Assembly: GCA_002862095.1 (NCBI GenBank)
Contig: PHSQ01000001.1
Coordinates: forward strand, 806,001 to 870,000
Source: Methylocystis sp. KS32
GTDB lineage: Bacteria > Pseudomonadota > Alphaproteobacteria > Rhizobiales > Beijerinckiaceae
Direction of reading: 5' to 3'
Length of the DNA: 64,000 nt
The notes below the pieces were generated by a model that made no database searches, had not been told where the DNA came from, and worked only from the letters and a program-made list of their open reading frames with translations. Each line of letters begins with the position of its first letter. Positions within the stretch are counted from its first letter, which is position 1. Made by a program: the position numbers and the translations under genes. Positions 17,093-26,537 of this stretch are shown piece by piece.

Positions 17093-18565
17093 TTAGTCGT
17101 GAATGAAGCCGATACGGCCCTTGTAGTTCTTGTTGAGTTCGGGATTGCTTCTTGTCGCGTAGATGCGATTGACGCGGCCCAGGAGCCAGGCCTGTGGGTC
17201 GCTCGAGTCGTTGAAGTTATCGTCCGGCCGCACGACGTCATGCGACGAGACGGACTTCACGATGTATGGCGTGACGACGATGAGCAGTTCCGTTTCCTGA
17301 CGCTGATAATCGCGGGAGCGGAACAGCGCGCCGAGAACGGGCAGATTGATCAGGCCCGGAATGCCGTTGATCGCTTGCCCGGTGTTTTGGGTCAGAAGCC
17401 CAGCCGTCGCCATCGAGCCGCCGGAGGGCAACTCCACGGTGGTTTCGTTCTTGCGGGTCTTAAATCCGGGAACCGAGACGCCGAGATAAACCTGGGTATT
17501 GGCGAGGTCGACTTCGGTGACTTCGGTCGTCAAATGAAGCTGGATACGCCCCTCGGACTGAACCACGGGCGTGAACGCAAGCGTGACGCCGTAGGGCTTG
17601 AAGGTAATGCCCGGCGTACAGACCGTGGACGAGCCGGCTGTTCCAGCGGAAACGCAGCTTCCCTCCGCGGGCACCGCGATTTCGCCGCCGACCACCACCT
17701 TGGCGTTTTCGCCGGACACCGCCGACACGGAGGGTTCGGCCAACACGCGCGCCACATTGTAGCGCTCGAATGCGCGCAATGTCCCCGACGTGCCGTTGGC
17801 GCCGTTTATGGACAAAGCGCCCTGAGACAAGACGGGATTGATGGCAAAGGGGTTTTGAGCGGTGAAAGAGCCCCAGGAGCCGCTCAGCAGGGTTTCTGGG
17901 TTTGCACTCGCCGAAATGCCCAACTGCTTCAATACGGTGCGGGAGACTTCGGCCACGGTGACCTTGAGCATCACCTGGTCTTCGCCCCGAATTTGCAGCG
18001 CGTTGATGATCGGGGCGCCGTTCGCGCCAATGCTCGTCACAACGCCGCCATTGGCGGCTGCGGCGGAGACCTGCGACGCAAATCCCTTGGCGATGTCCAC
18101 CGCGCGCTGCGCTTCGCCGGGAGACGTCACCCAGCCGGTCAGGATGATCGTGTCGTTCACGGTGCGAGCGACGATTTCGGATTTCGGCAGCGCCGCTTTA
18201 AGCAACGGACTGAGTTCGCCGACGTCGCGACCAATGCTGATTTCGAAATTGGCGAATTGACGGCCTTCGCTGTCCAGCGCGAACACCGTCGTTTGTCCCT
18301 GGGTGGCGCCCATGATGAAGATTTTGCGGGGCGTGCGCACCACCGCATTCGCCACCGCGGGGTTGCCGACGACAATTTCGGCCGCGTCGCGAGGCAGATC
18401 GACGACGATGGATTTGCCGACACCCATCGATATGCTGCGCGTGACGGTCGCCGAATCCCGGCGATAGGCCGCCTGAGCCTGCGCGAACGCCGGCGAGACG
18501 ACATAAGGCGCGCCGACCGAGGCGGCCACCACGGCGCCGATCACTCGTTGTCTCAAGCGGCTCAT
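17093..18565 (-). CDS. cpaC: Tad pilus secretin CpaC/RcpA
   Basis: About 490 aa. The ATG at 18565 has GAGGAG at good spacing, and the signal peptide follows (VIGAVVAASVGAPYVVSPAFAQA). An N-terminal pil_N domain (SIVVDLPRDAAEIVVGNPAVANAVV) and BON-like part (GWVTSPGEAQRAVDIAK) precede the secretin domain with FGVTLAFTPVV-like and INLPVLGALFRSRDYQ motifs. It forms the outer-membrane channel of the Flp pilus, distinct from the T2SS GspD. Confidence 0.94.
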   Translation of the reverse strand: MSRLRQRVIGAVVAASVGAPYVVSPAFAQAQAAYRRDSATVTRSISMGVGKSIVVDLPRDAAEIVVGNPAVANAVVRTPRKIFIMGATQGQTTVFALDSEGRQFANFEISIGRDVGELSPLLKAALPKSEIVARTVNDTIILTGWVTSPGEAQRAVDIAKGFASQVSAAAANGGVVTSIGANGAPIINALQIRGEDQVMLKVTVAEVSRTVLKQLGISASANPETLLSGSWGSFTAQNPFAINPVLSQGALSINGANGTSGTLRAFERYNVARVLAEPSVSAVSGENAKVVVGGEIAVPAEGSCVSAGTAGSSTVCTPGITFKPYGVTLAFTPVVQSEGRIQLHLTTEVTEVDLANTQVYLGVSVPGFKTRKNETTVELPSGGSMATAGLLTQNTGQAINGIPGLINLPVLGALFRSRDYQRQETELLIVVTPYIVKSVSSHDVVRPDDNFNDSSDPQAWLLGRVNRIYATRSNPELNKNYKGRIGFIHD

Positions 18566-18634
18566 GGACGGCGCTCCTCGATCGTTGCGTGCGAAATTTC
18601 TGGGAGGCATTCTTCGATATCCGTATTTCGGCGA

Positions 18635-19435
18635 TTATTTCGGGTGCAGGCTGGTCGAGACGCCATAGCGCACGATCGTCATCGCGCTGTCGCCTTGCGG
18701 CTGCTGCGTTTCCGGCGTGTCGTCTTTCGGTTGGGCGTCCACCAGCGGTCTCAGCGCCAGGGAAAGAGAGCCGGTGCGTTGCGCGAGCAAAACGAGTTCG
18801 GCCTGATGCGGATCGAGTTCGAGCGTCGCCGTGGCCCCCGTAACGACGGCTTCCCCGTTTTTCGTTTCGACGGTCTGCCCCATCGCGAGAACGCGCACAT
18901 TCGATACGACGAGCTCCGTAGCCATCGCGTCGGCCCCGCGTTCCTTCGTTAACTCCGGATCTCGATAGAGCCTGAAGATGTCGACCCGATCATTGGGCAG
19001 AATGAAGCCGCCGGCCGTGGTGTTGGCGGAGACGTCGATGGCTATGGCTCTCTTTCCAGAGGTAAGCAAAGTCGACATCATTCCGGCGCTGGGGCCTTTG
19101 ACGACGCGCTCGCGTCTAATCGGCTCTCCGTTGGCGATGGGCGCCCGCACGATAGCGCCTTTTAACTCCTCGATCGCGTTGGGGGCGCCGCTCTTGACGA
19201 CGCCTCCTTTTGGAAGAGACCCCTTGGGCCATTCGGTCCAGCCCATGTCGTTCGGCGTCAAGGATGTTCCATAGGGCAAATCCCGCTTCGCGATGAGCAG
19301 GTCGTCCGTCATCGAAACGATTGGCGCGACGATCGCGGGGAGCTTCGCCATCGGCGCGGGCTTGTTCATCATTATGAACGCGCCGCCGCCAGCAAGGATG
19401 GCCACCGCCCCAACAATGATCTGTGCCTTGTTCAT
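18635..19435 (-). CDS. cpaB: Flp pilus assembly protein CpaB/RcpC
   Basis: About 266 aa from the ATG at 19435 (MNKAQIIVGAV). One N-terminal membrane anchor and an SAF domain (LIAKRDLPYGTSLTPNDMGWTEWPKG) are followed by an RcpC domain (RAIAIDVSANTTAGGFILPNDRVDIF). It is a periplasmic stabiliser of the CpaC secretin. First gene of the cpaB-C-D-E-F-tadB-C series. Confidence 0.93.
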   Translation of the reverse strand: MNKAQIIVGAVAILAGGGAFIMMNKPAPMAKLPAIVAPIVSMTDDLLIAKRDLPYGTSLTPNDMGWTEWPKGSLPKGGVVKSGAPNAIEELKGAIVRAPIANGEPIRRERVVKGPSAGMMSTLLTSGKRAIAIDVSANTTAGGFILPNDRVDIFRLYRDPELTKERGADAMATELVVSNVRVLAMGQTVETKNGEAVVTGATATLELDPHQAELVLLAQRTGSLSLALRPLVDAQPKDDTPETQQPQGDSAMTIVRYGVSTSLHPK

Positions 19436-19660
19436 TTTCAATGTTCCAGATTCCTCGCCCACTGGAGGTAATGGCGAATACAACGTGATAAACGTCAAAT
19501 TAGGGTTAACCAGGTCTTACAAATTGCAACTATCTGAATTGACAAACGCTATGCGGACTCCAAAGGGAGGCTTGGTTAACGCGGGCGCGAATCGCTGGCG
19601 TGGCCGCATTCCGGTTATCACGGCCCGTTTCGGAGCAAAGAGCTTCGCGAGCGAGGGCGC

Positions 19661-19702
19661 AAAAAAAATGCGCGCAGCGCCTCCTCGGCCTGCGCGCATT
19701 TT
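19661..19702 (-). terminator. Intrinsic terminator after cpaA
   Basis: A 13-bp perfect stem AAAATGCGCGCAG/CTGCGCGCATTTT with a 12-base loop. On the - strand it is followed by a run of eight T. It lies 38 bp after the cpaA stop and separates flp-cpaA transcripts from cpaB. Confidence 0.85.
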
Positions 19703-19739
19703 AAAAAGGCCGGGCGTGACGACGCGGCGCCTGCGCGGA

Positions 19740-20246
19740 TCAAAGACCCGCCAGACGGGTCCAGGTCCAGGTTTCGGGGTAGACCAGCAGGCCGGCCAAC
19801 GCGAGCGCTATGCCATAGGGAACGCCGCAGTTTTTTTGCGCCAGCCGGTCGATGAAGCCGAATGCCCGCAGCCTGCCCGGCAGTTCGTGGCGTTGAAGGG
19901 CGATGACGATAATGGTCAGGGCGCCGCCGGCGATCGACGCGATCAGGCCGTAATCGAACAGCAGCCCCCAACCCAGCCATAGCGAAGTCGCCGCCGCCAG
20001 CTTGGCGTCTCCGCCGCCGATCCAGCGCAGTTGAAACATGACGAAGGTGAGGGCGAGCATGGCCAGTCCGCAGCTCACATGGAGCGCGATCAGCCCCAGC
20101 GGCGTGCGCAGATACAACGCCATGAGAAAATAAGCGCCGATCAGGACCAGCGAGAGGCGATTGGGGATTGTCATCGTAAAGAGATCGGTCAGAGCCGCGA
20201 ATATCATCACCAGCGGAAAGACAGTGAGCGCCAGGGAGTCGAACAT
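19740..20246 (-). CDS. cpaA: Prepilin peptidase CpaA/TadV
   Basis: 168 aa, six hydrophobic segments, with the two A24 aspartates in FAALTDLFTMTIPNR and GGGDAKLAAATSLWLG (GxGD). It is the short peptidase of tad loci that matures Flp prepilin and the TadE/TadG pseudopilins. It lies downstream of flp and ends before a strong terminator. Confidence 0.93.
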   Translation of the reverse strand: MFDSLALTVFPLVMIFAALTDLFTMTIPNRLSLVLIGAYFLMALYLRTPLGLIALHVSCGLAMLALTFVMFQLRWIGGGDAKLAAATSLWLGWGLLFDYGLIASIAGGALTIIVIALQRHELPGRLRAFGFIDRLAQKNCGVPYGIALALAGLLVYPETWTWTRLAGL

Positions 20247-20469
20247 CGGTGTTTCCTAGGTGTCTTGTGATCATCCAAAGACGAATGACCGCGGCTCGGC
20301 CACATCGGACAGATTATGAGGGAATCCTTTATCTTTCCTTGACCAATGGCGGATGGGAGCCCAAGGCCGGCAACCTATTGTCCTGGCGGGGCTCGAAAAC
20401 GCAAAAAGCGATCCCGCTCCCGGAACCGCTTTGCGCCGAAGACCGCGGATGCAGCCGGCGGATGCCTCG

Positions 20470-20634
20470 TTACTGGAGGTTCCCCGAGATCGCGTTGAAG
20501 GTCGTCTGCAGGCCGCTGCCGACGCTCTTGAAGGCGGTGATGGCCACGATGGAGATCAAGGAGGCGATGAGGCCGTATTCGATAGCGGTGGCGCCCGATT
20601 CGTCCTTGGCAAAACGCGAGAAAAGGCTCTTCAT
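20470..20634 (-). CDS. flp: Flp/Fap pilin, major Tad pilus subunit (54 aa)
   Basis: A short reading frame starting MKSLFSRFAKDESGATAIEY. The class IVb prepilin site is G/ATAIEYGLIASLISIVAI, with the Glu at +5 and Tyr at +6 that mark Flp pilins, and the sequence ends SGNLQ. After cleavage by CpaA it polymerises into the adhesive Flp pilus. It is upstream of cpaA on the same strand and divergent from the pil_N gene at 21155. Confidence 0.95.
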   Translation of the reverse strand: MKSLFSRFAKDESGATAIEYGLIASLISIVAITAFKSVGSGLQTTFNAISGNLQ

Positions 20635-21154
20635 GATGGTGCTCCGATGTGCTTTGTCACCTTTGCTCTGATTCGACTAAATTGTTTTCGTCGTCAGAAC
20701 GGTGTGAATGTAACGACAGATTCTTACGAAGACGTTGATCTGTTCCGGGAGACTCGGCCCTATCGCTTGCGAGTGTCGCCCACCGCGGCGGAGCGAGCTG
20801 GGGCGAACGACGGAATGTTGGTGAAAAATATGTTGAATTGCTGTCAAAGCACTGACACGCCGCAAAAATGTTTTGCGCCAAGGAGGCGTAGGGATTTATT
20901 TGCAATAATTTGATTCGCGGTGCGCTCCGGGCGCGGGTCGCGCGCTCGCCCATGGCTAATAAGCACTATGCTACTATACTATATTGTATCGAGCGAGCCT
21001 CGATGGCTCGTTTTTTCGAGGCGGCGCCGCTCCGGCCCTCGGTTTTTAATAATGATTCACCATTAGCTGCGTAAACTCTTCTTGATGGCTGCCGAGCAGC
21101 CGCGATTCGAGATTGACGTCCCTTGGGGGCGGACAAAAGTTTTGGGTGAGCCGA
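20635..21154. other. Intergenic divergent region upstream of flp and the pil_N gene
   Basis: About 520 bp without a convincing gene. It is less GC-rich than its surroundings in places. It should hold the flp promoter (-) and the promoter of the + strand pil_N/tadE/tadG genes. A hairpin CGAGCC/GGCTCG followed by six T lies at 20994-21016 on +. Confidence 0.5.
20994..21016 (+). terminator. Terminator-like hairpin with T-run, no gene upstream on this strand
   Basis: Stem CGAGCC, loop TCGAT, stem GGCTCG, then TTTTTT. No + strand gene lies upstream within the interval from 20635, so it could end an unannotated small RNA or be chance. Confidence 0.4.
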
Positions 21155-21628
21155 ATGATGCTTTCCTCGTTGCTATGTGATCTGCGTCTGGCTTTCCTGT
21201 GCGGCCTTTGTTTTCTGGGGCTCCCGACGGGCTCCGACGCGGCTGAACGTCCGATAATGGTCGACATCGACTATGCGCGCGTCGTCAAAATTCCGGCGGG
21301 AGCGCAGACTCTCGTGATCGGAAATCCGCTTATCGCCGATGTCACCATGCTGAAAAACAACCAGCTGATGGTGATCACTGGGAAGAGTTTCGGGACGACC
21401 AATCTGATCGTGCTCGATAGTTCGGGAACGCAGGTCGGCGAGTCCATGATAACCGTGGTGCCGGCTAACGATAAGCTCGTGGTTATGCGCGGCCCTCATC
21501 GTGAGTCTTATTCCTGCAATCCCGATTGCGCCCCGAGCGTCGATCTTGCCGACGACCACGGTTACATGGGCGAGGTGATCGGCGCGGTGAAGCTGCATGA
21601 CGGATCCTTGTCCGTGGGCAAGCACTGA
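21155..21628 (+). CDS. Stand-alone pilus/secretin N-terminal (pil_N) domain protein
   Basis: About 157 aa from the ATG at 21155. A signal peptide (LRLAFLCGLCFLGLPTGSDA) is followed by the pil_N domain found at the N-terminus of CpaC: VDIDYARVVKIPAGAQTLVIGNPLIADVTM and SFGTTNLIVLDSSG. The secretin part is absent. Such single-domain proteins occur in alphaproteobacterial tad loci and probably assist the secretin in the periplasm. It is divergent from flp and upstream of tadE. Confidence 0.78.
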   Translation: MMLSSLLCDLRLAFLCGLCFLGLPTGSDAAERPIMVDIDYARVVKIPAGAQTLVIGNPLIADVTMLKNNQLMVITGKSFGTTNLIVLDSSGTQVGESMITVVPANDKLVVMRGPHRESYSCNPDCAPSVDLADDHGYMGEVIGAVKLHDGSLSVGKH

Positions 21629-21782
21629 GAGCTTATCACTGGAGCATTCGGATTTTAACCGAGCGCGCCGAAAGATCGGATCTTTCGAAGTCAGGTAGCG
21701 CGATCGTAAGAATTGCCGCTCAGTATCCCGCCATGGAGCGCGGCGCTCCGTTCCTCACGGCGACGGACAGGGGAAATCCGAA

Positions 21783-22400
21783 ATGGACCGCGGAAAATTG
21801 ATGGATTTTCGCCGCATTGCTCGACTGCGCGAACGGCGTGCGCGTAGCGGCTTTTTCCGTCACCGCCGCGGCACGACGACGATCGAATTCGCGATGGTCG
21901 CGGTGCCATTTCTAGGCTTGCTGACCGCCATTTTCGAAACCGGTTTCGTCTTCTTCGAAAATGCCCAGCTTCAGGAAGCCACCGAGGCCGCAAGCCGCGC
22001 GCTGCTGACGAATTCCGTGCAAAGCGGGATAAGCTATCAGACCTTTTTGAACCAGTATGTCTGTCCTCGCCTCTCGACGATGTTCACCTGCGCCAATCTG
22101 CAAATGGCGGTGAACGTCGTCGGCGGAGACACCTCATGGGGCGCCGTGTCTGCAAGCGACACTCAAAACAATATATACAGCGGAAGCTACAATCCCAATA
22201 CTTTGTTGCCCGTGCCTGCGGCGCAGCAGATCGCTGTGCTTCGCGTTGTCTATCCGATGAGTCAGGTGGCGGGCATTTTGACGGGAGGAGCGTTCGGCGG
22301 CGGCGGGCCCATCGGCGTGATGCATACGGGACAGCAGTTCATCAATGGCAATTGGGTGAACATGCTGATGGGGATATACGCATTTCAGGTGGAGCCGTGA
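21783..22400 (+). CDS. TadE-like pseudopilin / pilus assembly protein
   Basis: 205 aa. A basic N-terminus ends in a TadE-family motif, GTTTIEFAMVAVPFLGLLTAIFETG, with the Glu expected at the prepilin-type cleavage site. The C-terminal part is exported. TadE-like minor pseudopilins are cut by TadV/CpaA and are needed for Flp pilus formation. The stop overlaps the start of the next gene (GTGA), so the two are translationally coupled. Confidence 0.85.
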   Translation: MDRGKLMDFRRIARLRERRARSGFFRHRRGTTTIEFAMVAVPFLGLLTAIFETGFVFFENAQLQEATEAASRALLTNSVQSGISYQTFLNQYVCPRLSTMFTCANLQMAVNVVGGDTSWGAVSASDTQNNIYSGSYNPNTLLPVPAAQQIAVLRVVYPMSQVAGILTGGAFGGGGPIGVMHTGQQFINGNWVNMLMGIYAFQVEP

Positions 22401-23224
22401 AAATGTTCGGAAGGAAGCGGCGCGGAGGAGCCGCGGGTGTGGGCGACCGCTTCTTTGCCACGGATGACAGGGGCGTAGCGGCGGTCGAATTCGCCTTTCT
22501 GCTGCCCGTGATGCTTCTCATCTATCTCGGGCTGGTCGAACTGGCGCGGGGGATGCGTGCCTCGCAGAAGGTCGATCTCGTCGCGCATGTGGTCGCCGAT
22601 CTCGCGGGCCAGCAACTCCCTCCCAACTCTCCCCCACCTTTCACGACTTGCTCGGCCACCTCGCTGCCGGCGGGAGTACAGTCGGGACAGGCGTTTCTCC
22701 AGGATTGCGACTTCGCCAATTTTTTCGCCGCCGCCGCCGTGTTGCTGGCGCCGCTGCCGACGAACTCGCTAAAGATCACGATCAGCGAAGTGAATATCTG
22801 GCAACCGACAGCCTCGACCTATCAGGCCAACGTCAACTGGACCCATACCTATCAAGGCGGCGCGCCCCGCAATAGTCTTGGCTGCGGGCCTTCCCAGCAG
22901 CCGCTTCTCGCTCAGAACGTTTCGCCGATCAGCTCGACATCGATGCCGACGGCATACACCGATCCGACGCAAACGCCGGCGGTGGGTCCGGTCATCGTGG
23001 TCGACGTGAGCTATGGTTATGCGCTCACGGTCAACGCCATCCCCGGTCCCTGGAGTTCAACCGGAACGCTGACAATGTTGCGCACCAGTTACGCGCCCGT
23101 TCGCAACACCTTTGCTTCCACCGTCAGTTCGCCACCCTATCCTTTGTATAACCACATAGCGGATGTGACGACTTCCGCCACGGCCGGGACAAACTGCCTT
23201 TATACCGGCTGGGGCGTGCGGTAA
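22397..23224 (+). CDS. TadE/TadG-like pseudopilin
   Basis: About 275 aa, starting at GTG 22397 (or ATG 22403) and overlapping the upstream stop. The signature GVAAVEFAFLLPVMLLIYLGLVELARG is a TadE/TadG prepilin-like helix, followed by a long periplasmic domain rich in Thr, Pro and Asn. It is a second minor pseudopilin of the tad locus. A GC hairpin follows directly. Confidence 0.85.
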   Translation: MKMFGRKRRGGAAGVGDRFFATDDRGVAAVEFAFLLPVMLLIYLGLVELARGMRASQKVDLVAHVVADLAGQQLPPNSPPPFTTCSATSLPAGVQSGQAFLQDCDFANFFAAAAVLLAPLPTNSLKITISEVNIWQPTASTYQANVNWTHTYQGGAPRNSLGCGPSQQPLLAQNVSPISSTSMPTAYTDPTQTPAVGPVIVVDVSYGYALTVNAIPGPWSSTGTLTMLRTSYAPVRNTFASTVSSPPYPLYNHIADVTTSATAGTNCLYTGWGVR

Positions 23225-23246
23225 GCCGCTCCATTCGCGGAGCGGC
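23225..23246. terminator. Hairpin between convergent tadG-like and protease genes
   Basis: GCCGCTCC, loop ATTCGC, GGAGCGGC directly after the + strand stop and about 10 bp before the - strand stop. No T-run; may serve both transcripts. Confidence 0.5.
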
Positions 23247-23255
23247 GCCGGGCCT

Positions 23256-23822
23256 CTACTTCTTTAGCAGCAGCGATCCGTTGACGATCTCGACGCGCGA
23301 CAGGCGCGAGAGGAAGGTCATGCCCAGAAGATTGACGGCGAGGGCGCCGCGTTCGGTCACGAGCGCGTCCACGTCGAAAAGCTGGATCGAGCCGATTTTC
23401 ACTTCGCGCAGTTTGATCGCGGCGGCGTGGGCGATTCCATTCGCCGTCTGAACCTGGACTTTGAATTCGGTGGGGTCGGGGAAGATTCCGAGCGCCTCGG
23501 CGTCTTCTTCGCGAAGCGCCACCGACGTCGCGCCCGTGTCCACGACGACGTGGATCGGCTGGCCGTCGACAAAAACATCCGTCAAATAGTGACCCTGTGC
23601 GTTCGCGGCGATACGAAACTCGTCCAGCGTGGAGGGCGTCGGGCTGTTGATCGGCGACGCCGTTCGTTGCGCTTGCGGAGCCGGCGCCGCGGCGTTGCGT
23701 TGGATCGTGGTCGGCTGAGCTGGCCGCTGATTCAGCGAAATGGAGACCTTTTGGCCAAGCTGTGCGGCTCCGACGAAAAAGACCAGTGCAAAGCCGCCGT
23801 ATTTAAGGGTATTGCTCAACAT
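23256..23822 (-). CDS. Retropepsin-like aspartic protease, membrane-anchored
   Basis: About 188 aa from the ATG at 23822 (open to 23879). An N-terminal hydrophobic anchor (YGGFALVFFVGAAQLG) and Pro/Ala-rich linker precede a single retropepsin-like domain with the catalytic motif VVVDTGATSVALREEDAEALG and a C-terminal VNLLGMTFLSRL motif. These clan AA proteases act as dimers, with the domain in the periplasm. Substrate is unknown. Convergent with the tad pseudopilin genes and not obviously part of them. Confidence 0.85.
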   Translation of the reverse strand: MLSNTLKYGGFALVFFVGAAQLGQKVSISLNQRPAQPTTIQRNAAAPAPQAQRTASPINSPTPSTLDEFRIAANAQGHYLTDVFVDGQPIHVVVDTGATSVALREEDAEALGIFPDPTEFKVQVQTANGIAHAAAIKLREVKIGSIQLFDVDALVTERGALAVNLLGMTFLSRLSRVEIVNGSLLLKK

Positions 23823-23954
23823 AACGCCGAATCCCGACGCGAATTGCCCTCTCGCCGCCGAACGCGCGCGCCATCGCAAGGCGGACAGGCTTCTTTCTAC
23901 TATGTGAATGTTTGCGGCGTCTTAAGAAGATCGACGAGAGTCCAGAATCTGCCG

Positions 23955-24060
23955 CCTAGATGGCGCTTTCCGTTCTAACGATAATAAATCACTCAAAATC
24001 AGAGTGTTGGAGCGAATTCAGATCGCAAAAGTTGATAGACTTTTGCGGATTTCGTTCTAA
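23955..24060. repeat. Degenerate copy of the 113-bp REP/MITE-like element
   Basis: Retains GGCGCTTTCCG at one end and the central CAAAAGTTGATAGACTTTTG inverted repeat, close to the canonical GAAAAAGT/ACTTTTTC stem, but the first hairpin is lost. It ends TTCTAA, whose CTA gives the hrpB stop on the - strand. Confidence 0.65.
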
Positions 24061-26537
24061 GCGCGAGGCTTGGCGCGGGTGGTGGGTTGCGCTCGAGCGG
24101 GGTCGTCGGGCCAGGAATGGCGCGGGTAGCGGCCTTTCATCTCCTTCTTAACCTCGTTCCATGAGCCCGCCCAGAAACCCGGCAGATCTCGGGTGGTTTG
24201 TATCGGCCGATGCGCGGGAGAGAGCAGTTCGAGCGTGATCGGGATCTTACCCCGCGCCAGAGCGGGATGCGCGGCGAGCCCATAAAGTTCCTGCACTCGC
24301 ACGGACAACAATGGCCCGTTGGCGGCGGCGTAATCGAGCGCGATGCGCGAACCGGCAGGCGTTTCGAAAAAGGGAGGAGCCTCGGCGTCGAGTCTTCGCG
24401 CCAGATCGTAGGGCAGGAGAGACGCTAGCGCCGCCTCCAGATCATCGGTTTCGATTCCGACGAGGCTGGTCCTTCCGACAAGGAATGGCGCAAGCCATTC
24501 TTCCGCATTGGCCGCGAGCGCGACGTCGGACAGGTCCGGCCATTCCTCGCCTTCGGCCCCACGCAGAAAAGCGACCCGGTCCCGCCTTTGGTTCTGCGCC
24601 TTGCTCCAGGGCAGTCGCTCGATCCCCGCCGCCGCGCCGCCGCGCGCCAGCGTTTTGGCGTTGTCCAACGTGGGTTCGACCGAGAGATTTTGCTCGGAGA
24701 GACGGATCGCGCCGAGGCGGCGAAAACGCCGCCTGCGCAGCGCGGCGCTCCGCGGATCGAACACGGTTTCGTCCCTCGTTTCGATGCGTTCGCCCGCGAG
24801 TTGGTCCACCTCCTCGGACGAAAGGACGCAAGCGGCCAGCATGCGCGACTGCGCGGCGCTGCCGGCGATTTCGGCGACGGCGAGAAAGCTGGCGCGCGCC
24901 AGCGGATGTTCGAGAGGGAGGCTTGTCGCTCGGCCGTTGGCCATCAGAAAATCGCCGCCGCCACGCGCCTTGGCGATACGGTCGGGAAAAGCGAGCGCGA
25001 TCATCGCGCCGTCGGAGAGGGAGGCTTTGACGGTCGCCCGACTTGCGGATTTGGCTTGCCGCGCCCAGCCTGCGGCCAGTCGGCGGGCGTCTCGCGCGCG
25101 TTGACTGTTGTCCGCGCGCAGACGCTCCAACCGCGAAGACAGATCGGGGTCGTTTCCACCCAGCCCCAATTCGGAAAGCAGAATCGACAGTTGCGCCGCG
25201 CGTTCCGCGCAATCGCCGTTCGCCGCGCCAAGCACCATGCTCGCCAGTCTCGGCGGCAAGGGCAAAGCGCGCATGGCGCGGCCTTTCGAGGTCAGGCGCG
25301 ATTCCTCGTCGAGCGCGCCGAGTTCTTTTACGAGCGCGACCGCCTCCGCCCAGGCGAGGCGCGGCGGCGGATCGAGAAAGGCGAGGACGGAGGGGTCGCT
25401 CACGCCCCAATAGGCTAAATCGAGCACGAGGCCGGAAAGGTCGGCCGCGAGTATTTCCGGGGTCGCGAAGGCAGGGAGAGCGCCAGTGGCCGCCTCTTCC
25501 CAAAGGCGATAGCAAACACCGGGTTCGGTGCGGCCGGCCCGGCCGCGCCTCTGATCGACATTCGCGCGCGACGCGCGCACGGTTTCGAGGCGGGTCAGGC
25601 CCAGATCGGGTTCGAACACGGGAACCCGCGCCAGCCCGCAGTCGATCACGATCCTGACGCCCTCGATGGTGAGCGAGGTTTCGGCGATGGAGGTGGCGAG
25701 CACGATCTTTCGTCGCCCCGGCGGGGTCGCCGCGACCGCGCGGTCCTGATCGGCCCGCTCCAGCGCGCCATAAAGCGGCGCGAGATCGACATTGGCGGGC
25801 AGGCGGCGTTCTTCGAGCAGCGCCGAGACGCGCTTGATTTCAGCCTGACCGGGGAGGAAGGCCAGAACAGAGCCGTGCTCTTGCGAGATCGCCCGGATGA
25901 TCGCGCGCGCGACGGCTTCTTCCAGCCGCAAGGAGGGATCGCGTCCTAGATAGATCGTCTCGACCGGAAAGGCTCGGCCGGCGCTTTCGATCACCGGCGC
26001 GGGGTCGTCGGCGCCCATGAGTTTCGCGACGCGAACGTCGTCGAGCGTCGCGGACATGGCGATGAGGCGCAGGTCGTCCCGCAGCGCTCCCTGGCTGTCC
26101 AGCGCAAGCGCGAGCCCGAGATCGGCGTCGAGCGAGCGTTCGTGAAACTCGTCGAAGAGGACGCAGGCGATTCCGTTCAATTCTGGATCGTCCAGAATCA
26201 TGCGGGCGAAAACGCCCTCCGTGACGACTTCGATGCGGGTCTTGGACGAGATTTTCGATTCGAGTCGCATGCGCAGGCCGATAGTCTCGCCCACCGTCTC
26301 TCCCAATGTCGCAGCCATGCGCGAGGCGGCGGCGCGGGCGGCGAGACGGCGCGGTTCGAGCAGGATGATTTTTCTGTCCTCGCGCCAGGATGCGTCCAGC
26401 AGCACGAGCGGGACACGGGTCGTCTTGCCCGCGCCGGGGGGCGCCGCGAGCACCAGATTCCTGCTGGCGCATGAAGTCTCGAAGAGTTGGGGCAGAATGT
26501 CGTCGATCGGCAGCCGGGCTTTGAAACTACGCGTCAA
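24057..26537 (-). CDS. hrpB: ATP-dependent RNA helicase HrpB
   Basis: About 826 aa, the usual length, if started at the TTG at 26537, which has GGAG six bases upstream. The frame continues to 26951, but that part is a shadow of the comEA-like gene. DEAH-box motifs seen: Walker A APPGAGKTTRVPL, DEFHERSLDADLGLAL, ATSIAETSLTIEGV and QRRGRAGRTEPGVCYRLW, then the long HrpB C-terminal domain. The exact role is unclear in most bacteria; relatives affect mRNA processing. The stop codon lies within a degenerate REP element. Confidence 0.92.
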   Translation of the reverse strand: MTRSFKARLPIDDILPQLFETSCASRNLVLAAPPGAGKTTRVPLVLLDASWREDRKIILLEPRRLAARAAASRMAATLGETVGETIGLRMRLESKISSKTRIEVVTEGVFARMILDDPELNGIACVLFDEFHERSLDADLGLALALDSQGALRDDLRLIAMSATLDDVRVAKLMGADDPAPVIESAGRAFPVETIYLGRDPSLRLEEAVARAIIRAISQEHGSVLAFLPGQAEIKRVSALLEERRLPANVDLAPLYGALERADQDRAVAATPPGRRKIVLATSIAETSLTIEGVRIVIDCGLARVPVFEPDLGLTRLETVRASRANVDQRRGRAGRTEPGVCYRLWEEAATGALPAFATPEILAADLSGLVLDLAYWGVSDPSVLAFLDPPPRLAWAEAVALVKELGALDEESRLTSKGRAMRALPLPPRLASMVLGAANGDCAERAAQLSILLSELGLGGNDPDLSSRLERLRADNSQRARDARRLAAGWARQAKSASRATVKASLSDGAMIALAFPDRIAKARGGGDFLMANGRATSLPLEHPLARASFLAVAEIAGSAAQSRMLAACVLSSEEVDQLAGERIETRDETVFDPRSAALRRRRFRRLGAIRLSEQNLSVEPTLDNAKTLARGGAAAGIERLPWSKAQNQRRDRVAFLRGAEGEEWPDLSDVALAANAEEWLAPFLVGRTSLVGIETDDLEAALASLLPYDLARRLDAEAPPFFETPAGSRIALDYAAANGPLLSVRVQELYGLAAHPALARGKIPITLELLSPAHRPIQTTRDLPGFWAGSWNEVKKEMKGRYPRHSWPDDPARAQPTTRAKPRA

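Noticed and set aside
17009..18952. 647-aa + strand frame opposite cpaC and cpaB
   Set aside because: Asp/His/Arg-rich shadow without any motif; the - strand carries full CpaC and CpaB.
24057..26537. hrpB and the nearby ComEA-like gene as a competence unit
   Set aside because: No other competence gene is nearby; co-direction alone does not support it.
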